DNA of 64,000 nt from Anaplasma ovis str. Haibei (GCF_002214625.1 NZ_CP015994.1:496001-560000), one strand, 5' to 3'; counted from the stretch's first letter, positions 26,401 through 34,899 are shown. Notes: generated by a model from the letters alone, not told the origin. Program-made: numbers and translations.

Positions 26401-28931
26401 TCGCTGCCGCTCTACAACAAACGAGCGATATGAAATCCAGTGCAAAGGAACCTGAGCATGAATCGGCACTGGTTGATCAGTCACAATCATTACCCACAAC
26501 CACGGGTTACACCGTGCAGCCCGGCATCAGTGCATCAAAACCCCATATATCAAATACTCACGCGCACCAGCCGGCGCTGTCATTTAGAGCTGTGGCCAGT
26601 GCTGTAAAACACGGAACGACAGGTAATTTAAAGACGAAGTTGCAATCTGGCGTACGTAAAGTGCAGCACGGTTTGTTGAAGAAGGTCGCACACGCGACAG
26701 GCACTCCTGCTAAACGGGCTTTCACTGGGGTTTCTTGTTATGGCCGTTCATCTGTAATTGAACAACCATATTTTCCTACACATGCTGATGTTACAACCTT
26801 AGACGCTGATCCCGATACTGGAGTTATTACTCATTACAAGAGCAATCAACCCCACACTGCAGAAAGGAATAGTACCCTAGTGTATGACCTATGTCCTGCA
26901 AATTGGGAAGCATGTAGCACAGTTACCGGAGTAGATGAGGGAAAGAAAGAAGTTGACGCTCAATACCAAAAAGCTCGGGTAGCTGAGGCTTCTTATGGCT
27001 TAGAGACACCATCGGCGGCGAAGCCCACCACCACTTTAAAGAGAATCAAGAAAAAGGCAGCAAGTCTGAGTAAGGCCGTGACGCGCGCCGCACATGTTGC
27101 CTACATAGGTGCAGAACTAGCGTTCGGAATATACGATGCTGTGCCTTCCAAGGCTTATGGCTTCCAGTTGGCACCGGAAATTGCCCCAGGCGGACCCCAG
27201 GACGTCTATTTGCTAATCCGCGGTAAAAATACACATCTTTGCGCCCTGGCCGCAATCTCAGATGTTAAGACCCGCACCCTGTGGTTATGTACGGGTGATC
27301 TTCACACCAAGCGCGGGCATATTCCTATATCAAATTTGGAATTTCGCATAATGTCCGCGGGTGATGAGCGCAGCTTTGAGTATAAGTCACAGTATCAAAT
27401 AGCGCTAAAACTTATAATGCCTGCTTTCGGCGCTGTACCTCGCCTACTAACCAGTGCGCAACACGAGTTTTCAATTTCTCATAGTGGCAAAAGCAGAGAT
27501 CTTTTCTTGACTACACGGGTTAGCACAAACAGCAGGACAAACATAATAAAGTTGGTTGCTACAAGTGCCACCTTTAAAAGTTACAGAAAGGCCTTCTTCT
27601 ACATATACACCGAATCTGTAATCCACGCCATGGTCAAGCACATGAATGTCATAATGCGTAGGGAGTTCGCACATCTAGATCAGCAATCACTCACGGTTTG
27701 TGCAGCGCTTGATATGTACGCTAACCAAAATTACATGAGCATGATGCGCGCAATTACCGATTTCTTTCTTCGCGATCCGCTGGGTATCGCAGTGTATTCT
27801 GACACAGCATTGTGCATCAAGTATATAGGAGAACTCATTAGGTTTTACACCAGTTCGGGCGATTATCCTGCATACCACGCACTGTTTTGGAAACTTGTGG
27901 TACAAGAGGTATGGGGTTGTGGCAGATGTGGGCCCACCGGAACCCCAAGGTATGACTGGCATGCGTCTGAGTACGACAGAGAATTTGTCATAGATTTGCA
28001 TGTTATCTGCGCGCTGATATGTAAAAAACAGGCAATGACCGACAGAGAAGAAGTATACTCTTTCATAGAAAAAATTATGCAAATATATGAGTCTACATCA
28101 GACTCGCCCGGAACACGATTGGCGCACTACCTCGCACTCGCAACTGTTGCAAGCCCTAGATTGCACAAAGGGATCAAAGCTTTGGATATACAGCATGAAA
28201 GGTGGAAAAAGCTATTGCGTACTGCGGAACATACGTTAAAACTGTACCAGCTCGACGCAGAAGCTTCTGCTATAAAGGCACTAAGTAAGACAAGCGGAGC
28301 AAAACACCCATGCCGTATTAATACCCTGCTATTAAGTGATTTTACCGAAACGACAGCATACAAAATTGCTCTGCAGAACGACCAAAAACTACAGCAACTA
28401 CGCAATATACTGGGCCCAGACTACGCGCCGCATCAGTTGGCACTTGCATCAGACAGTGTCGTTCACATAGTGGACAAACACACCCATACAAAAGGAGGCG
28501 AAGCTATTCCTTACGCAGTGTTTGTCTCGCACTTGCAGGATGTGTACTTACGAGTTGAGGGTAAGTACTACTCACAAAATATCATTCCGAAACTACTACA
28601 TCACTGGGCAGATATACGTACACGAAATCCTAACATGGTAAATAGGCCCGCGTGCGAAGATGCTCAGGCAGTGATAAGATTGCTCGAAGCCAAGGTATCT
28701 ACCACCAGATTGCACACACTTGATGACGCGCCGTCATCCTCATTACCTGGTACCAGATTAGCCTCCTGCACCACAAGCTATCCTTTTTCGGGTAGAACGC
28801 TTGAACGGATTGGGGATGCAGCCCTTACCGGATTTTTATCCGTAGTTAGTGTCTCCCCAGCAATGCGGGAACTGAGCCTATTGCAGCCGGAGTGTAGCAT
28901 CCACCTCGACGTAGCCCGCGCAATTACTTGA
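23406..28931 (+). CDS. 1841-aa repeat protein with bilobed TM hairpin and proline-rich motif repeats
   Basis: Not a recognised family. Residues 1-44 are soluble; two transmembrane segments follow at about 45-67 and 73-96. A long Pro/Ser/Thr/Lys-rich region (about 130-1010) is built of repeats: a 121-residue unit (363 bp) twice or more, then three tandem 35-residue units (105 bp, 25902-26216). Recurrent motifs are PLAPQR (four times, plus PLAPRR), KPPLPPKHLG, and KIDDLLGIDDPF (residues about 709-720, about 800-811; a third reads LLGIDELF near 992). The C-terminal 830 residues are non-repetitive and globular-looking, without known motif. The architecture suggests a vacuole-membrane or secreted host-interacting protein; that is inference. 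Repeats make length variation between strains likely. Confidence 0.85.
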   Translation: MIGEDIASVTNPAQYEGFSEEQEDISQSRGSTQLRTTTHSKKTKIVLAVVSAVLVIYLSASFYVAATQLAAEGLAVVGAVNILVAVCTAICMCIYVERRKGMGPMHTTQDPNLILSTEEVSLGGTEHDGPTVAENVPHQDLHDGNTRPFPAASASDTAPTLALQLGPFAPTGDTGKRTPIIRPVIITTKAEIAPPPSPQSGSTILDANKQTPTTQPVTITSADSPSSTTPSLVPRSGPLASTSKQMPTTKPVTATNALDTVSPLVPKRSESTRSAGLDSLLKPLLAPQRSKPIRNASLDPLPKPPLPPKHLGGSQQKSAISTTPVEGVSRQVTATKSASTAGASSPSSTKSSLVPRSGPLASTSKQMPTTKPVTATNALDTVSPLVPKRSESTRSAGLDSLLKPLLAPQRSKPIRNASLDPLPKPPLPPKHLGGSQQKSAISTTPVEGVSRQVTATKSASTAGASPPSSTKSSLVPRSGPLASTKKQTPATKPVTTTNALDTAPPLAPQRSKSARSAGLDSSPKPPLAPQRSKSARSAGLDSSPKPPLAPKHMGVGSLSKHLGDSQQKSAISTTPVEGASRQVTATKSASTAGASSPSSTKPPLVLRSSPLTSTSKQTPATQPVTTTNALDTAPPLAPQRSKSARSAGLDSSPKPPLAPQRSKPIMNAGLGSSPKPPLAPKHMGVGSLSKHLGDSQQKSAIPTVPSKPKIDDLLGIDDPFANALQQPSPQFGSTILDANKQTPTTQPVTIISADSPSSTKPPLAPRRFGSPKYMGVGSLPKHLGDSQQKSAIPTVPSNPKIDDLLGIDDPFTNALQQPSPQQIGTGLSLDATPPLVLRSSPLTSTSKQTPATQPVTMISADLPSGTKPPLVLRSSPLTSTSKQTPATQPVTMISADLPSGTKPPLVLRSSPLTSTSKQTPATQPVTMISADLPSGTKPPLVPRCFGSPKYMGVGSSAQLHLPPLPEGVQLLSSSAQQHGASQTHNEPKIDDLLGIDELFAAALQQTSDMKSSAKEPEHESALVDQSQSLPTTTGYTVQPGISASKPHISNTHAHQPALSFRAVASAVKHGTTGNLKTKLQSGVRKVQHGLLKKVAHATGTPAKRAFTGVSCYGRSSVIEQPYFPTHADVTTLDADPDTGVITHYKSNQPHTAERNSTLVYDLCPANWEACSTVTGVDEGKKEVDAQYQKARVAEASYGLETPSAAKPTTTLKRIKKKAASLSKAVTRAAHVAYIGAELAFGIYDAVPSKAYGFQLAPEIAPGGPQDVYLLIRGKNTHLCALAAISDVKTRTLWLCTGDLHTKRGHIPISNLEFRIMSAGDERSFEYKSQYQIALKLIMPAFGAVPRLLTSAQHEFSISHSGKSRDLFLTTRVSTNSRTNIIKLVATSATFKSYRKAFFYIYTESVIHAMVKHMNVIMRREFAHLDQQSLTVCAALDMYANQNYMSMMRAITDFFLRDPLGIAVYSDTALCIKYIGELIRFYTSSGDYPAYHALFWKLVVQEVWGCGRCGPTGTPRYDWHASEYDREFVIDLHVICALICKKQAMTDREEVYSFIEKIMQIYESTSDSPGTRLAHYLALATVASPRLHKGIKALDIQHERWKKLLRTAEHTLKLYQLDAEASAIKALSKTSGAKHPCRINTLLLSDFTETTAYKIALQNDQKLQQLRNILGPDYAPHQLALASDSVVHIVDKHTHTKGGEAIPYAVFVSHLQDVYLRVEGKYYSQNIIPKLLHHWADIRTRNPNMVNRPACEDAQAVIRLLEAKVSTTRLHTLDDAPSSSLPGTRLASCTTSYPFSGRTLERIGDAALTGFLSVVSVSPAMRELSLLQPECSIHLDVARAIT
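24075..25290 (+). repeat. Long direct repeats (363-bp period) inside the 1841-aa gene
   Basis: The segment starting TCTGGTCCGCTGG recurs at 24111, 24474 and 24837 (period exactly 363 bp, 121 codons), with a diverged fourth copy at 25227 (spacing 390). The first two units are almost identical. All spacings are multiples of three, so expansions keep the frame. The unit carries proline-rich motifs and an Ala/Thr/Ser spacer. Confidence 0.9.
25902..26216 (+). repeat. Three tandem 105-bp repeats inside the 1841-aa gene
   Basis: Units begin with CCTCCACTGGTGCTGCG at 25902, 26007 and 26112. Each encodes 35 residues (PPLVLRSSPLTSTSKQTPAT and so on). The only difference I see between units is a silent third-base change. 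This is a recent in-frame minisatellite expansion. Confidence 0.93.
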
Positions 28932-29151
28932 GATGCGTCTCCAGCTGCATAGCTGGGCATGGTGATAACAAAGGCACTTCCTGGTATTGTGTAGTGGGGG
29001 TCAGAGCTAAATTCTATTATGATAAATCATAGATTAATTATGATTTCATGTAATCTTCTTATGAAATTACATAAAATCAGATATGTCATTTAACACATAA
29101 TTCAGAATTAGCCATTAGTGTACTCAGCTAAATGGCTTATAGGCAACAAAT
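28932..29151. other. AT-rich intergenic region
   Basis: 220 bases between two plus-strand accessory genes. The second half (about 29020-29105) is strongly AT-rich with imperfect dyads around TTTCATGTAAT and ATGAAATTACAT. A promoter for the 506-aa gene is likely here, but I cannot point to a clear consensus. Confidence 0.35.
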
Positions 29152-30672
29152 ATGAATTTGCTCGATAAAAGAGGAGCTCCTCAAAGCGCGTCACCGGTCC
29201 GCGAATTACTGCTCGCAGCAGTTGCAGCAGCGGCCACCATAAGCATGATGAAAGTACATAGCGATGAGAAACGCGCTTTATGTGTTTGTATCTCTTTTAT
29301 GGCCGCAGCATGCCTCATACAACAAAAGAGAAAATTTTTCCGTGATAACATACAAATCTTTTTTACTGAAAATGCAAAAAGAGGAGTTGTCACATTCGCA
29401 GAAGCATCAATCACAAAAATCTCTATAACTCCCAAAAGTGAGCGAGGCGAAGACGGACAATATTCAATGGTCGCCGAATTAAGCAAGCCTACAATTAGCA
29501 TTCAAGGTGAGAAGAGCCGCGCCATAAGGGAAATAGATATACAAAGCTACGGGCATAGCTGGGAACATGCCACCAACTCTGGCACTCCTCAAATGACAGT
29601 GTGCATATCTGGAAATAATAAAAAAAGCTCTGTGGAAGCCGACTTTACCTGTTTGAGGGGTAAAAACAGCCTACTCTTGGATATCAAGTCTAAAAGATAC
29701 GAGGAGTATATACCGCTCTGCCGAGTTCGCAACACCCATGACTATATCAGAAGAGCTCTTGAGATGAAGCTTAGGAAGCAATCTTTTCTCCAGATACTAT
29801 TGACAAGATACCTATCTGAGGAGAATTTTCTCGCAAATAAGGAAAAGGTCCTGTATTTGATGCATAACTTTGGCAGCGTGTTACAAAAGAGCTCGGCCAT
29901 GGCTATTAATAGATCCCTAGAAAGGTTAGCACGCATTAATTTTGAAATAACAAAATCTAAAACGGAACTTTCGGGTGAATCATCAAGTACAACAAAGTAC
30001 CCATCTATCAGGCTTGACTACCTAGGGGAAGAGCAATTTAAATCGCTGGAGTCGGATATTCTCGCGCTTGTGAAAGCAAGAACATGCGAGTATGAAAATT
30101 TGCATGAGGCCCTAAGCCATAGCGCGTATAAATCTGCCATAAGCCTAGGCATAGAAGATATAATCGCGTGCTATCCGGACAGGGTAAATCAAGCAACAAA
30201 TACTTTTCTTAAAACACATATTGCATCCTATAGGACCCTGGCACCAAGGATGAAAGCAATACACAGGTACATAGAAACTTGCAGAAAATATCACAATAAA
30301 CAGCTGAAACGCACTGCAGATTGTGATAATCCCAAAACCACAGATAGTTACGCCTACCAAGCTATCTACAACTTTACCAAGCAAGAGGGTATCTCCCCAG
30401 ATGATTTGCATGCCATAATCGAGCATGCGCGAGACAAGCTATGTAGGAAGTACAGGGGGCTGTTTGTGGACGACATAACCGGTATAACGCAGAAAGTTAC
30501 CGCACGACTCTGCAAAATCAGGATAAAACTCGGGAAATTTGAGTCTCACGATGCTGACGCAGAAGATTATGAGTTATACTATGAGATTGATGAACCGGAT
30601 GAAGCATGCGATCGAACAATAGAGGCCCCACTATCGGATTACACAAAATACCCACTACGGGGCTTCAGATAA
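29152..30672 (+). CDS. Hypothetical 506-aa membrane-anchored protein
   Basis: No recognised family. Two short hydrophobic segments near the N-terminus (about residues 17-34, VRELLLAAVAAAATIS, and 42-57, ALCVCISFMAAACLI) are followed by a long soluble part rich in Lys, Arg, Glu and Ser. The middle has helical stretches (LEMKLRKQSFLQILLTRYL); the end is acidic (DADAEDYELYYEIDEPDEAC). It follows the 1841-aa gene on the same strand and belongs to the group of two-TM accessory proteins in this window. Probably lineage-specific; possible host-vacuole membrane protein by layout only. Confidence 0.7.
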   Translation: MNLLDKRGAPQSASPVRELLLAAVAAAATISMMKVHSDEKRALCVCISFMAAACLIQQKRKFFRDNIQIFFTENAKRGVVTFAEASITKISITPKSERGEDGQYSMVAELSKPTISIQGEKSRAIREIDIQSYGHSWEHATNSGTPQMTVCISGNNKKSSVEADFTCLRGKNSLLLDIKSKRYEEYIPLCRVRNTHDYIRRALEMKLRKQSFLQILLTRYLSEENFLANKEKVLYLMHNFGSVLQKSSAMAINRSLERLARINFEITKSKTELSGESSSTTKYPSIRLDYLGEEQFKSLESDILALVKARTCEYENLHEALSHSAYKSAISLGIEDIIACYPDRVNQATNTFLKTHIASYRTLAPRMKAIHRYIETCRKYHNKQLKRTADCDNPKTTDSYAYQAIYNFTKQEGISPDDLHAIIEHARDKLCRKYRGLFVDDITGITQKVTARLCKIRIKLGKFESHDADAEDYELYYEIDEPDEACDRTIEAPLSDYTKYPLRGFR

Positions 30673-30763
30673 TGCAACAATTAGAACGTCCCGAGTTATT
30701 GGCTTTTGTCGCTACTATCGCTCACCGCTCCGCTTCACGGACACACTCTACCCTTAGGGCCCT

Positions 30764-31087
30764 GTTGCCAGAGCGATAGTGGATGCGCGTAGGAAGTGCA
30801 AGATTAGAAATACTGGAGATTTAGCAACAATAATCAGGTCTGCAGTTCCCAGGAGCCGTGTGCATCCCATATACAAAACAAGTTAGAGCCTGTATACGAG
30901 ACTTTACCGGGATGGCGCACTAGCACATTGGGAGCTGTCTCTCGTAGTGACCTTCCAGAAAATGCAATGTCATATATCAGTAGACTGGAGGAGTTGGTTG
31001 GAGTACCAGTAAGCTTGGTGTCTACAGGACCGGAAAGAAACCACATCGTATCAATGAATCCCTGACTACTTCTTGTTGTAGTGTACG
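30764..31087. repeat. 324-bp repeat, copy 2 (inverted partner of 20686-21009)
   Basis: Reverse complement of 20686-21009 over its whole length. It contains an rsmH internal piece joined to the purA 3' piece (read on the plus strand here) and the last 22 bases of obgE at its right end. Because it carries an obgE tail, the copying went from the 20.7-kb locus, where obgE is intact, to this place. Confidence 0.88.
30890..31064 (+). pseudogene. purA: purA C-terminal fragment, second copy
   Basis: Plus-strand reading of copy 2 of the 324-bp repeat. It ends with LEELVGVPVSL, VSTGPERNHIVSMNP and a TGA, the PurA C-terminus, fused upstream to an rsmH piece in another frame. It is not expressed as an independent gene as far as seen: there is no start or ribosome-binding site. 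Confidence 0.8.
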
Positions 31088-31203
31088 ACTGTCTCCCGTA
31101 GTGACCTTCCAGAAAATGCAATGTCAATCACTCTATCCACAGAGACGTCGTAGGCGGGGTAAATCTTTTCCGTCCAATTCATGGGTAGGTGATTTCCAGA
31201 TTA

Positions 31204-31824
31204 TCATCCCCCTTTGCCACTTGATTCACTACTGGAATAGCGCTCTTGACTCACCGCAGGTGTGGTACTGATCACTGTAACTTTTCGCTCACTCTCCTTC
31301 TTTGCTTGACATGTCTTGGTCGTGGCGGTTGGGAAATTGTCCGCAACAAGTGGGCTTTGCTCATTCACGGTGCGAGTACGTGCCTGCTCTAAGGAAGAAT
31401 CCTGAGAAGAAGGGCATCGTAAAAAAGAAGAAGAGTCTGAAGCAGATTTAAAAATGCTTTCCATGCTGCTACAAGAAGAATCACTATTTTCGTGCCAGCA
31501 GTACTTATCGCAGGCTCTAGAAACAATGGTAGTGAGCGTGGTGAGGCATGCAACTAATGCACATAACCCTGCAGCGGCGGCAAAAGCTATAATGCATAAC
31601 TTGGTAACGTCATGAGAAACCTCACTGTAAAACAGCGCAGCAGATATTGTCATACCGATAAAAAATACACAACCTAGTGCAAGTGAGACTTCGCGTACTA
31701 TTGGAAGCATCTCTGGCATAGGAATGCAACAATCCGCCTCATACATGTCCTCATAGTATCGCCCACGCATATATCCTCCACAACTCCCATATCGATGTAT
31801 ACCGCAGCGTTTATATAGCTGCAT
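31204..31824 (-). CDS. Hypothetical 206-aa two-TM membrane protein
   Basis: No recognised family. A Cys/Tyr-rich N-terminus (about 40 residues) is followed by two hydrophobic segments (about 50-69, LALGCVFFIGMTISAALF, and 78-103, LCIIAFAAAAGLCALVACL) with a 9-residue loop. The C-terminal 95 residues are a Ser/Thr/Glu/Lys-rich, probably disordered tail (SSFLRCPSSQDSSLEQ). This is the bilobed layout seen in Chlamydia inclusion-membrane proteins and some Anaplasma vacuole proteins. It shares strand with the downstream-located 603-codon gene. Confidence 0.65.
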   Translation of the reverse strand: MQLYKRCGIHRYGSCGGYMRGRYYEDMYEADCCIPMPEMLPIVREVSLALGCVFFIGMTISAALFYSEVSHDVTKLCIIAFAAAAGLCALVACLTTLTTIVSRACDKYCWHENSDSSCSSMESIFKSASDSSSFLRCPSSQDSSLEQARTRTVNEQSPLVADNFPTATTKTCQAKKESERKVTVISTTPAVSQERYSSSESSGKGG

Positions 31825-31901
31825 TATTACAACATATCAGATATATAAATTATGTATACATAATATAGTGTCATAATTACAATTTTATCTGGACATGCAC
31901 A

Positions 31902-33698
31902 CTACCTACTAGCGCTGCCGTCCGGAGTTTTGGCCGTAGAGAGTGCTTGCTCTTGAATCTGAAACTTGTGTGATGACGAAGTGAGCCCTGCAAGAACTTC
32001 GTACTGATGCCCAGCTATCATGCTTGCATGGTGCCGGTTATACAATGCCGGAACCTCTGCTTGGCAATTATATTCACGCAAAACTTCCCCCATACGGGCG
32101 TTTTCCAGTGTGTCTCCGTAAAGGCGTAGCACCGATGTTGCAATCACTGCTGATAATGCATCGTGAGTTAAAAACCGAAACCCCAACGCATTACACATGT
32201 GGTATAGCATAGAAGCGGCTCTTCTTGCCACTCCGCCATCGCGCTCATGGTCTAGCCTGAGAGTATTGTGTGCGCGTACAGCGTCTTGCAAATCCACTCC
32301 CGTCTCTCCCGTAAACCGCCGCGCCATAAATGAGTATGCAGCACAATGCATGAGCATCGGAAAGTCATAAAACGCCGCCATACATATTTCTAGATCATCT
32401 TCATATAGTTTTGCCATCTGCTGGGTTGTAGTAGAAGAGTGAAACAGCAACCCAAAAATTCGAAAACACCTGCTATGGGTGTATCCAGCATCTTGAAACC
32501 TCTCGCATAACATGCCACCAATAGTATAATCCATACATGCTGCAACATATTTTATCTCTGGACGCTTTTTCAAAAAATCACCGAGTCGCCCCCTTAGGAT
32601 GGCCCCATCTACCGCTCCATCGACAAAGCATCTGCTTCTTTCGGGTAACAATGCATATATTAAGGCAAGCAGGTTCAAATTATCCTTCAAGTGGTTATTT
32701 TCCCCAATCGAACCTAATTTGTTGTGTAGCCTCGTGCTCGCTGTCAGCTTTAGTAAATCTTTAAGCGTCTTTACTTCATCAGAGCCACAGTGGCTGGAGT
32801 TTTTATCCCAAAATTTTGATACAGTGAGAAACAACCCCTTGTTGTATGCAACATCCGTGAGCACATTAACAATCTCCCTATGAGAAAGTGATCGCATGTC
32901 CTGAGATACTGTCAATATTTTACAGCAACGGCTATCTGCCTGCTCTGCAGAAGAAGCAAGAAGTAGATGTTTATATATGCACACGTAATTGGCAAAAAAC
33001 GTACTCCCAAAACCGCTTGATAACGCGCTACAGCCAGACATAACCCTGAGTACGTCTGCCCTGGTGCCGATATGAAATCTGAACATCAGAACTGGAGGCG
33101 CAAATTTGTGCTTTGGAAAGACAATCGCCACACTTTCGGCTCTTTTCACGACATCTTTGAATTGCTGGTGGCTACCAAACCTATTCGTTATATAGCCTCC
33201 AGAAAGCCTAATTGCCGCAGTTGTATCATCGTTGGGTACCATACACACCGCGTGCGGGAACACTCCTTTTTTAATAACGTACCATGAATAGTTCTGAGAC
33301 ATAAAAGTCAGCTTGGTACCACTTCTGAGCATACCTTGCCAACGTTTCGGGGAAAAAATATCTCGAAAGCGTGATATTGACCTATCACCAACTGAAGAAT
33401 CTATCTTCAAGAGCAAGACCGGATCGCAGCAGCCAATCATGCGGTATACCATAAATACCATCATGGAAATTCCGAGCGCCATACCGCACACAAGCGCGGC
33501 TGTGCCTCGAATGACCGCGGGAGCACGCCATTGAGCAATACCCACACACGCTGCACTTATCACCGCACAAACCGCAAATAGCGTGAGTAAAGCATTAGTG
33601 GCGCATAATATCTTCTCTCTCCACGAAGAGGATAGGCTGCCACGTCTTACCTCTTCAGAGTTTACCAACGAATTTGAATTTGCTATTTGTCCTTCCAT
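31902..33698 (-). CDS. Hypothetical membrane-anchored protein, about 598 aa
   Basis: No recognised family. I place the start at the ATG at 33698 (MEGQIANSNS) because GAGGGA lies 7-8 bases upstream; an ATG at 33713 is in frame. Two hydrophobic segments follow at about residues 30-52 (ATNALLTLFAVCAVISAACVG) and 62-88 (LVCGMALGISMMVFMVY), then about 500 residues of soluble, Cys-containing, mostly helical sequence. The second half of the soluble part may be distantly similar to the C-terminal part of the 1841-aa protein (same order of SA...FF..Y and LSHRE/D-like blocks), but I cannot confirm that by eye. Confidence 0.7.
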   Translation of the reverse strand: MEGQIANSNSLVNSEEVRRGSLSSSWREKILCATNALLTLFAVCAVISAACVGIAQWRAPAVIRGTAALVCGMALGISMMVFMVYRMIGCCDPVLLLKIDSSVGDRSISRFRDIFSPKRWQGMLRSGTKLTFMSQNYSWYVIKKGVFPHAVCMVPNDDTTAAIRLSGGYITNRFGSHQQFKDVVKRAESVAIVFPKHKFAPPVLMFRFHIGTRADVLRVMSGCSALSSGFGSTFFANYVCIYKHLLLASSAEQADSRCCKILTVSQDMRSLSHREIVNVLTDVAYNKGLFLTVSKFWDKNSSHCGSDEVKTLKDLLKLTASTRLHNKLGSIGENNHLKDNLNLLALIYALLPERSRCFVDGAVDGAILRGRLGDFLKKRPEIKYVAACMDYTIGGMLCERFQDAGYTHSRCFRIFGLLFHSSTTTQQMAKLYEDDLEICMAAFYDFPMLMHCAAYSFMARRFTGETGVDLQDAVRAHNTLRLDHERDGGVARRAASMLYHMCNALGFRFLTHDALSAVIATSVLRLYGDTLENARMGEVLREYNCQAEVPALYNRHHASMIAGHQYEVLAGLTSSSHKFQIQEQALSTAKTPDGSASR

Positions 33699-33861
33699 AT
33701 TAATCCCTCGCATACACCAGCCGAGATAGCGCTTCTCCTTACAGATTGTGCGGGCACTATCGTGCTACTCGCTAGGGTATGGAAAATCCGTCGGGCGTCT
33801 ATATACTTAAAAAAGAAAACATATGCTAACTTTGGTCTTAAGTAATAATTATTTAATTATT

Positions 33862-34089
33862 TCAAAGGTGTGCCACATCTCCTCCGGCAATTACTACTCG
33901 TTTGCCATGAAATCTTGATACGTCGCTCACATGATAAAAAATAGACTTATCTTCATATTCCGTAATGCCGTCTAAAGGGGGGCGATTAGGGCCAAACCCC
34001 CCGGAACCGGCAGCAATTATAATCGCTCCGCAGCGTACCCCCACTTCTTTGTCTGTTACAACAACAAAATATTCCCCTTCCTCTAGCAA
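33862..34089 (-). pseudogene. Third, shortest copy of ferredoxin-NADP reductase fragment
   Basis: 75 codons matching residues about 103-170 of the intact enzyme at 34900-35943 (LEEGEYFVVVTDKEVG to FHGKRVVIAGG), then an abrupt join to GDVAHL and a stop. The join fuses the NADP-binding GG(G)DSAAD site with the distant GDVAHYQG segment, an internal deletion. This copy reads SGGFGPNRPP where the intact gene reads SGGGGPNRPP. Confidence 0.85.
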
Positions 34090-34860
34090 CTACTACTCGT
34101 TTGCCGTGGCAGCAGTGGTAGTGCTAACAAGGCATTTTCTTTGAAGTTGAGTATTGGAAGTTCAGTGGAGTATCGGGGAACAGTACCTTGTATATATCGT
34201 GGCACGCAAGTGCAGATTCAGAAAACCCTACCAATATCAGCTTCAACTTGCCTTGGTAGTGTGCCACGTCCCCCACAGCGTATATCCTTGCGCGTGCAGT
34301 TCTGCATGTAGACTGGTCTATCGGTATGTAAAAACTCTCAACTCCAAGGCCCCAGTTGGCAATTGGCCCGAGTTTTGCTGAAATTCCAAAGAATGGTAAC
34401 AGAAAATCCGCATCTATGCGGATTTCTTCTTTAGAAACTATATTCCTAATGATAACCCCATTCAGTATTCCATCATTACCCTCAAGCCCCGCAAGTTGGT
34501 ATGGTACCAATAACTTGATCTGGCCGCGCTCAGCAAGACCTTCTAAGTTACGTAGAGTGTTCGGAGCACAGCGAAATGAATGTCTACGGTGTATGACATG
34601 TACTGAATCCGCAACTTCAGATAGGCTCACTGCCCAATCTGCTGCAGAGTCCCCTCCTCCGGCAATTACTACTCGTTTGCCATGAAATCTTGATACGTCG
34701 CTCACATGATAAAAAATAGACTTATCTTCATATTCCGTAATGCCGTCTAAAGGGGGGGCGGTTAGGGCCACCCCCCCCGGAACCGGCAGCAATTATAATC
34801 GCTCCGCAGCGTACCCCCACTTCTTTGTCTGTTACAACAACAAAATATTCCCCTTCCTCT
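34085..34860 (-). repeat. 776-bp tandem repeat unit (second FNR copy)
   Basis: Matches 34861-35635 almost base for base. The two units are joined head to tail at 34860/34861, where CCTCTAGCA (unit end) meets the sequence after the gene's stop. The second unit has seven G in the tract at 34752-34758 where the first has six, which explains the one-base difference in period (776 against 775). Confidence 0.9.
34124..34792 (-). pseudogene. Second, truncated copy of ferredoxin-NADP reductase
   Basis: 222 codons identical or nearly so to the last 217 residues of the intact enzyme (PPLDGITEYEDKSIFY to STSKKMPC). The first 120 residues, including the FAD-binding GxGxxG, are missing or out of frame: the extra G in the tract at about 34752-34758 breaks the frame, so the ORF opens at a chance start reading MLPVPGG. 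Part of the 776-bp tandem duplication. Not expected to be active. Confidence 0.88.
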
Positions 34861-34899
34861 AGCAACTACTACTCGTTTGCCGTGGCAGCAGTGGTAGTG

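Larger units (their letters stand above)
30673..31203. other. Non-coding mosaic of gene fragments
   Basis: This 530-base gap between two convergent accessory genes contains the inverted 324-bp repeat (30764-31087), then a second shorter copy of part of the same purA sequence (31088-31126, matching about 30933-30971), then about 60 bases on the minus strand that read like the start of a protein (MNWTEKIYPAYDVSVD) fused to the duplicated scrap. No complete gene. Confidence 0.75.
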
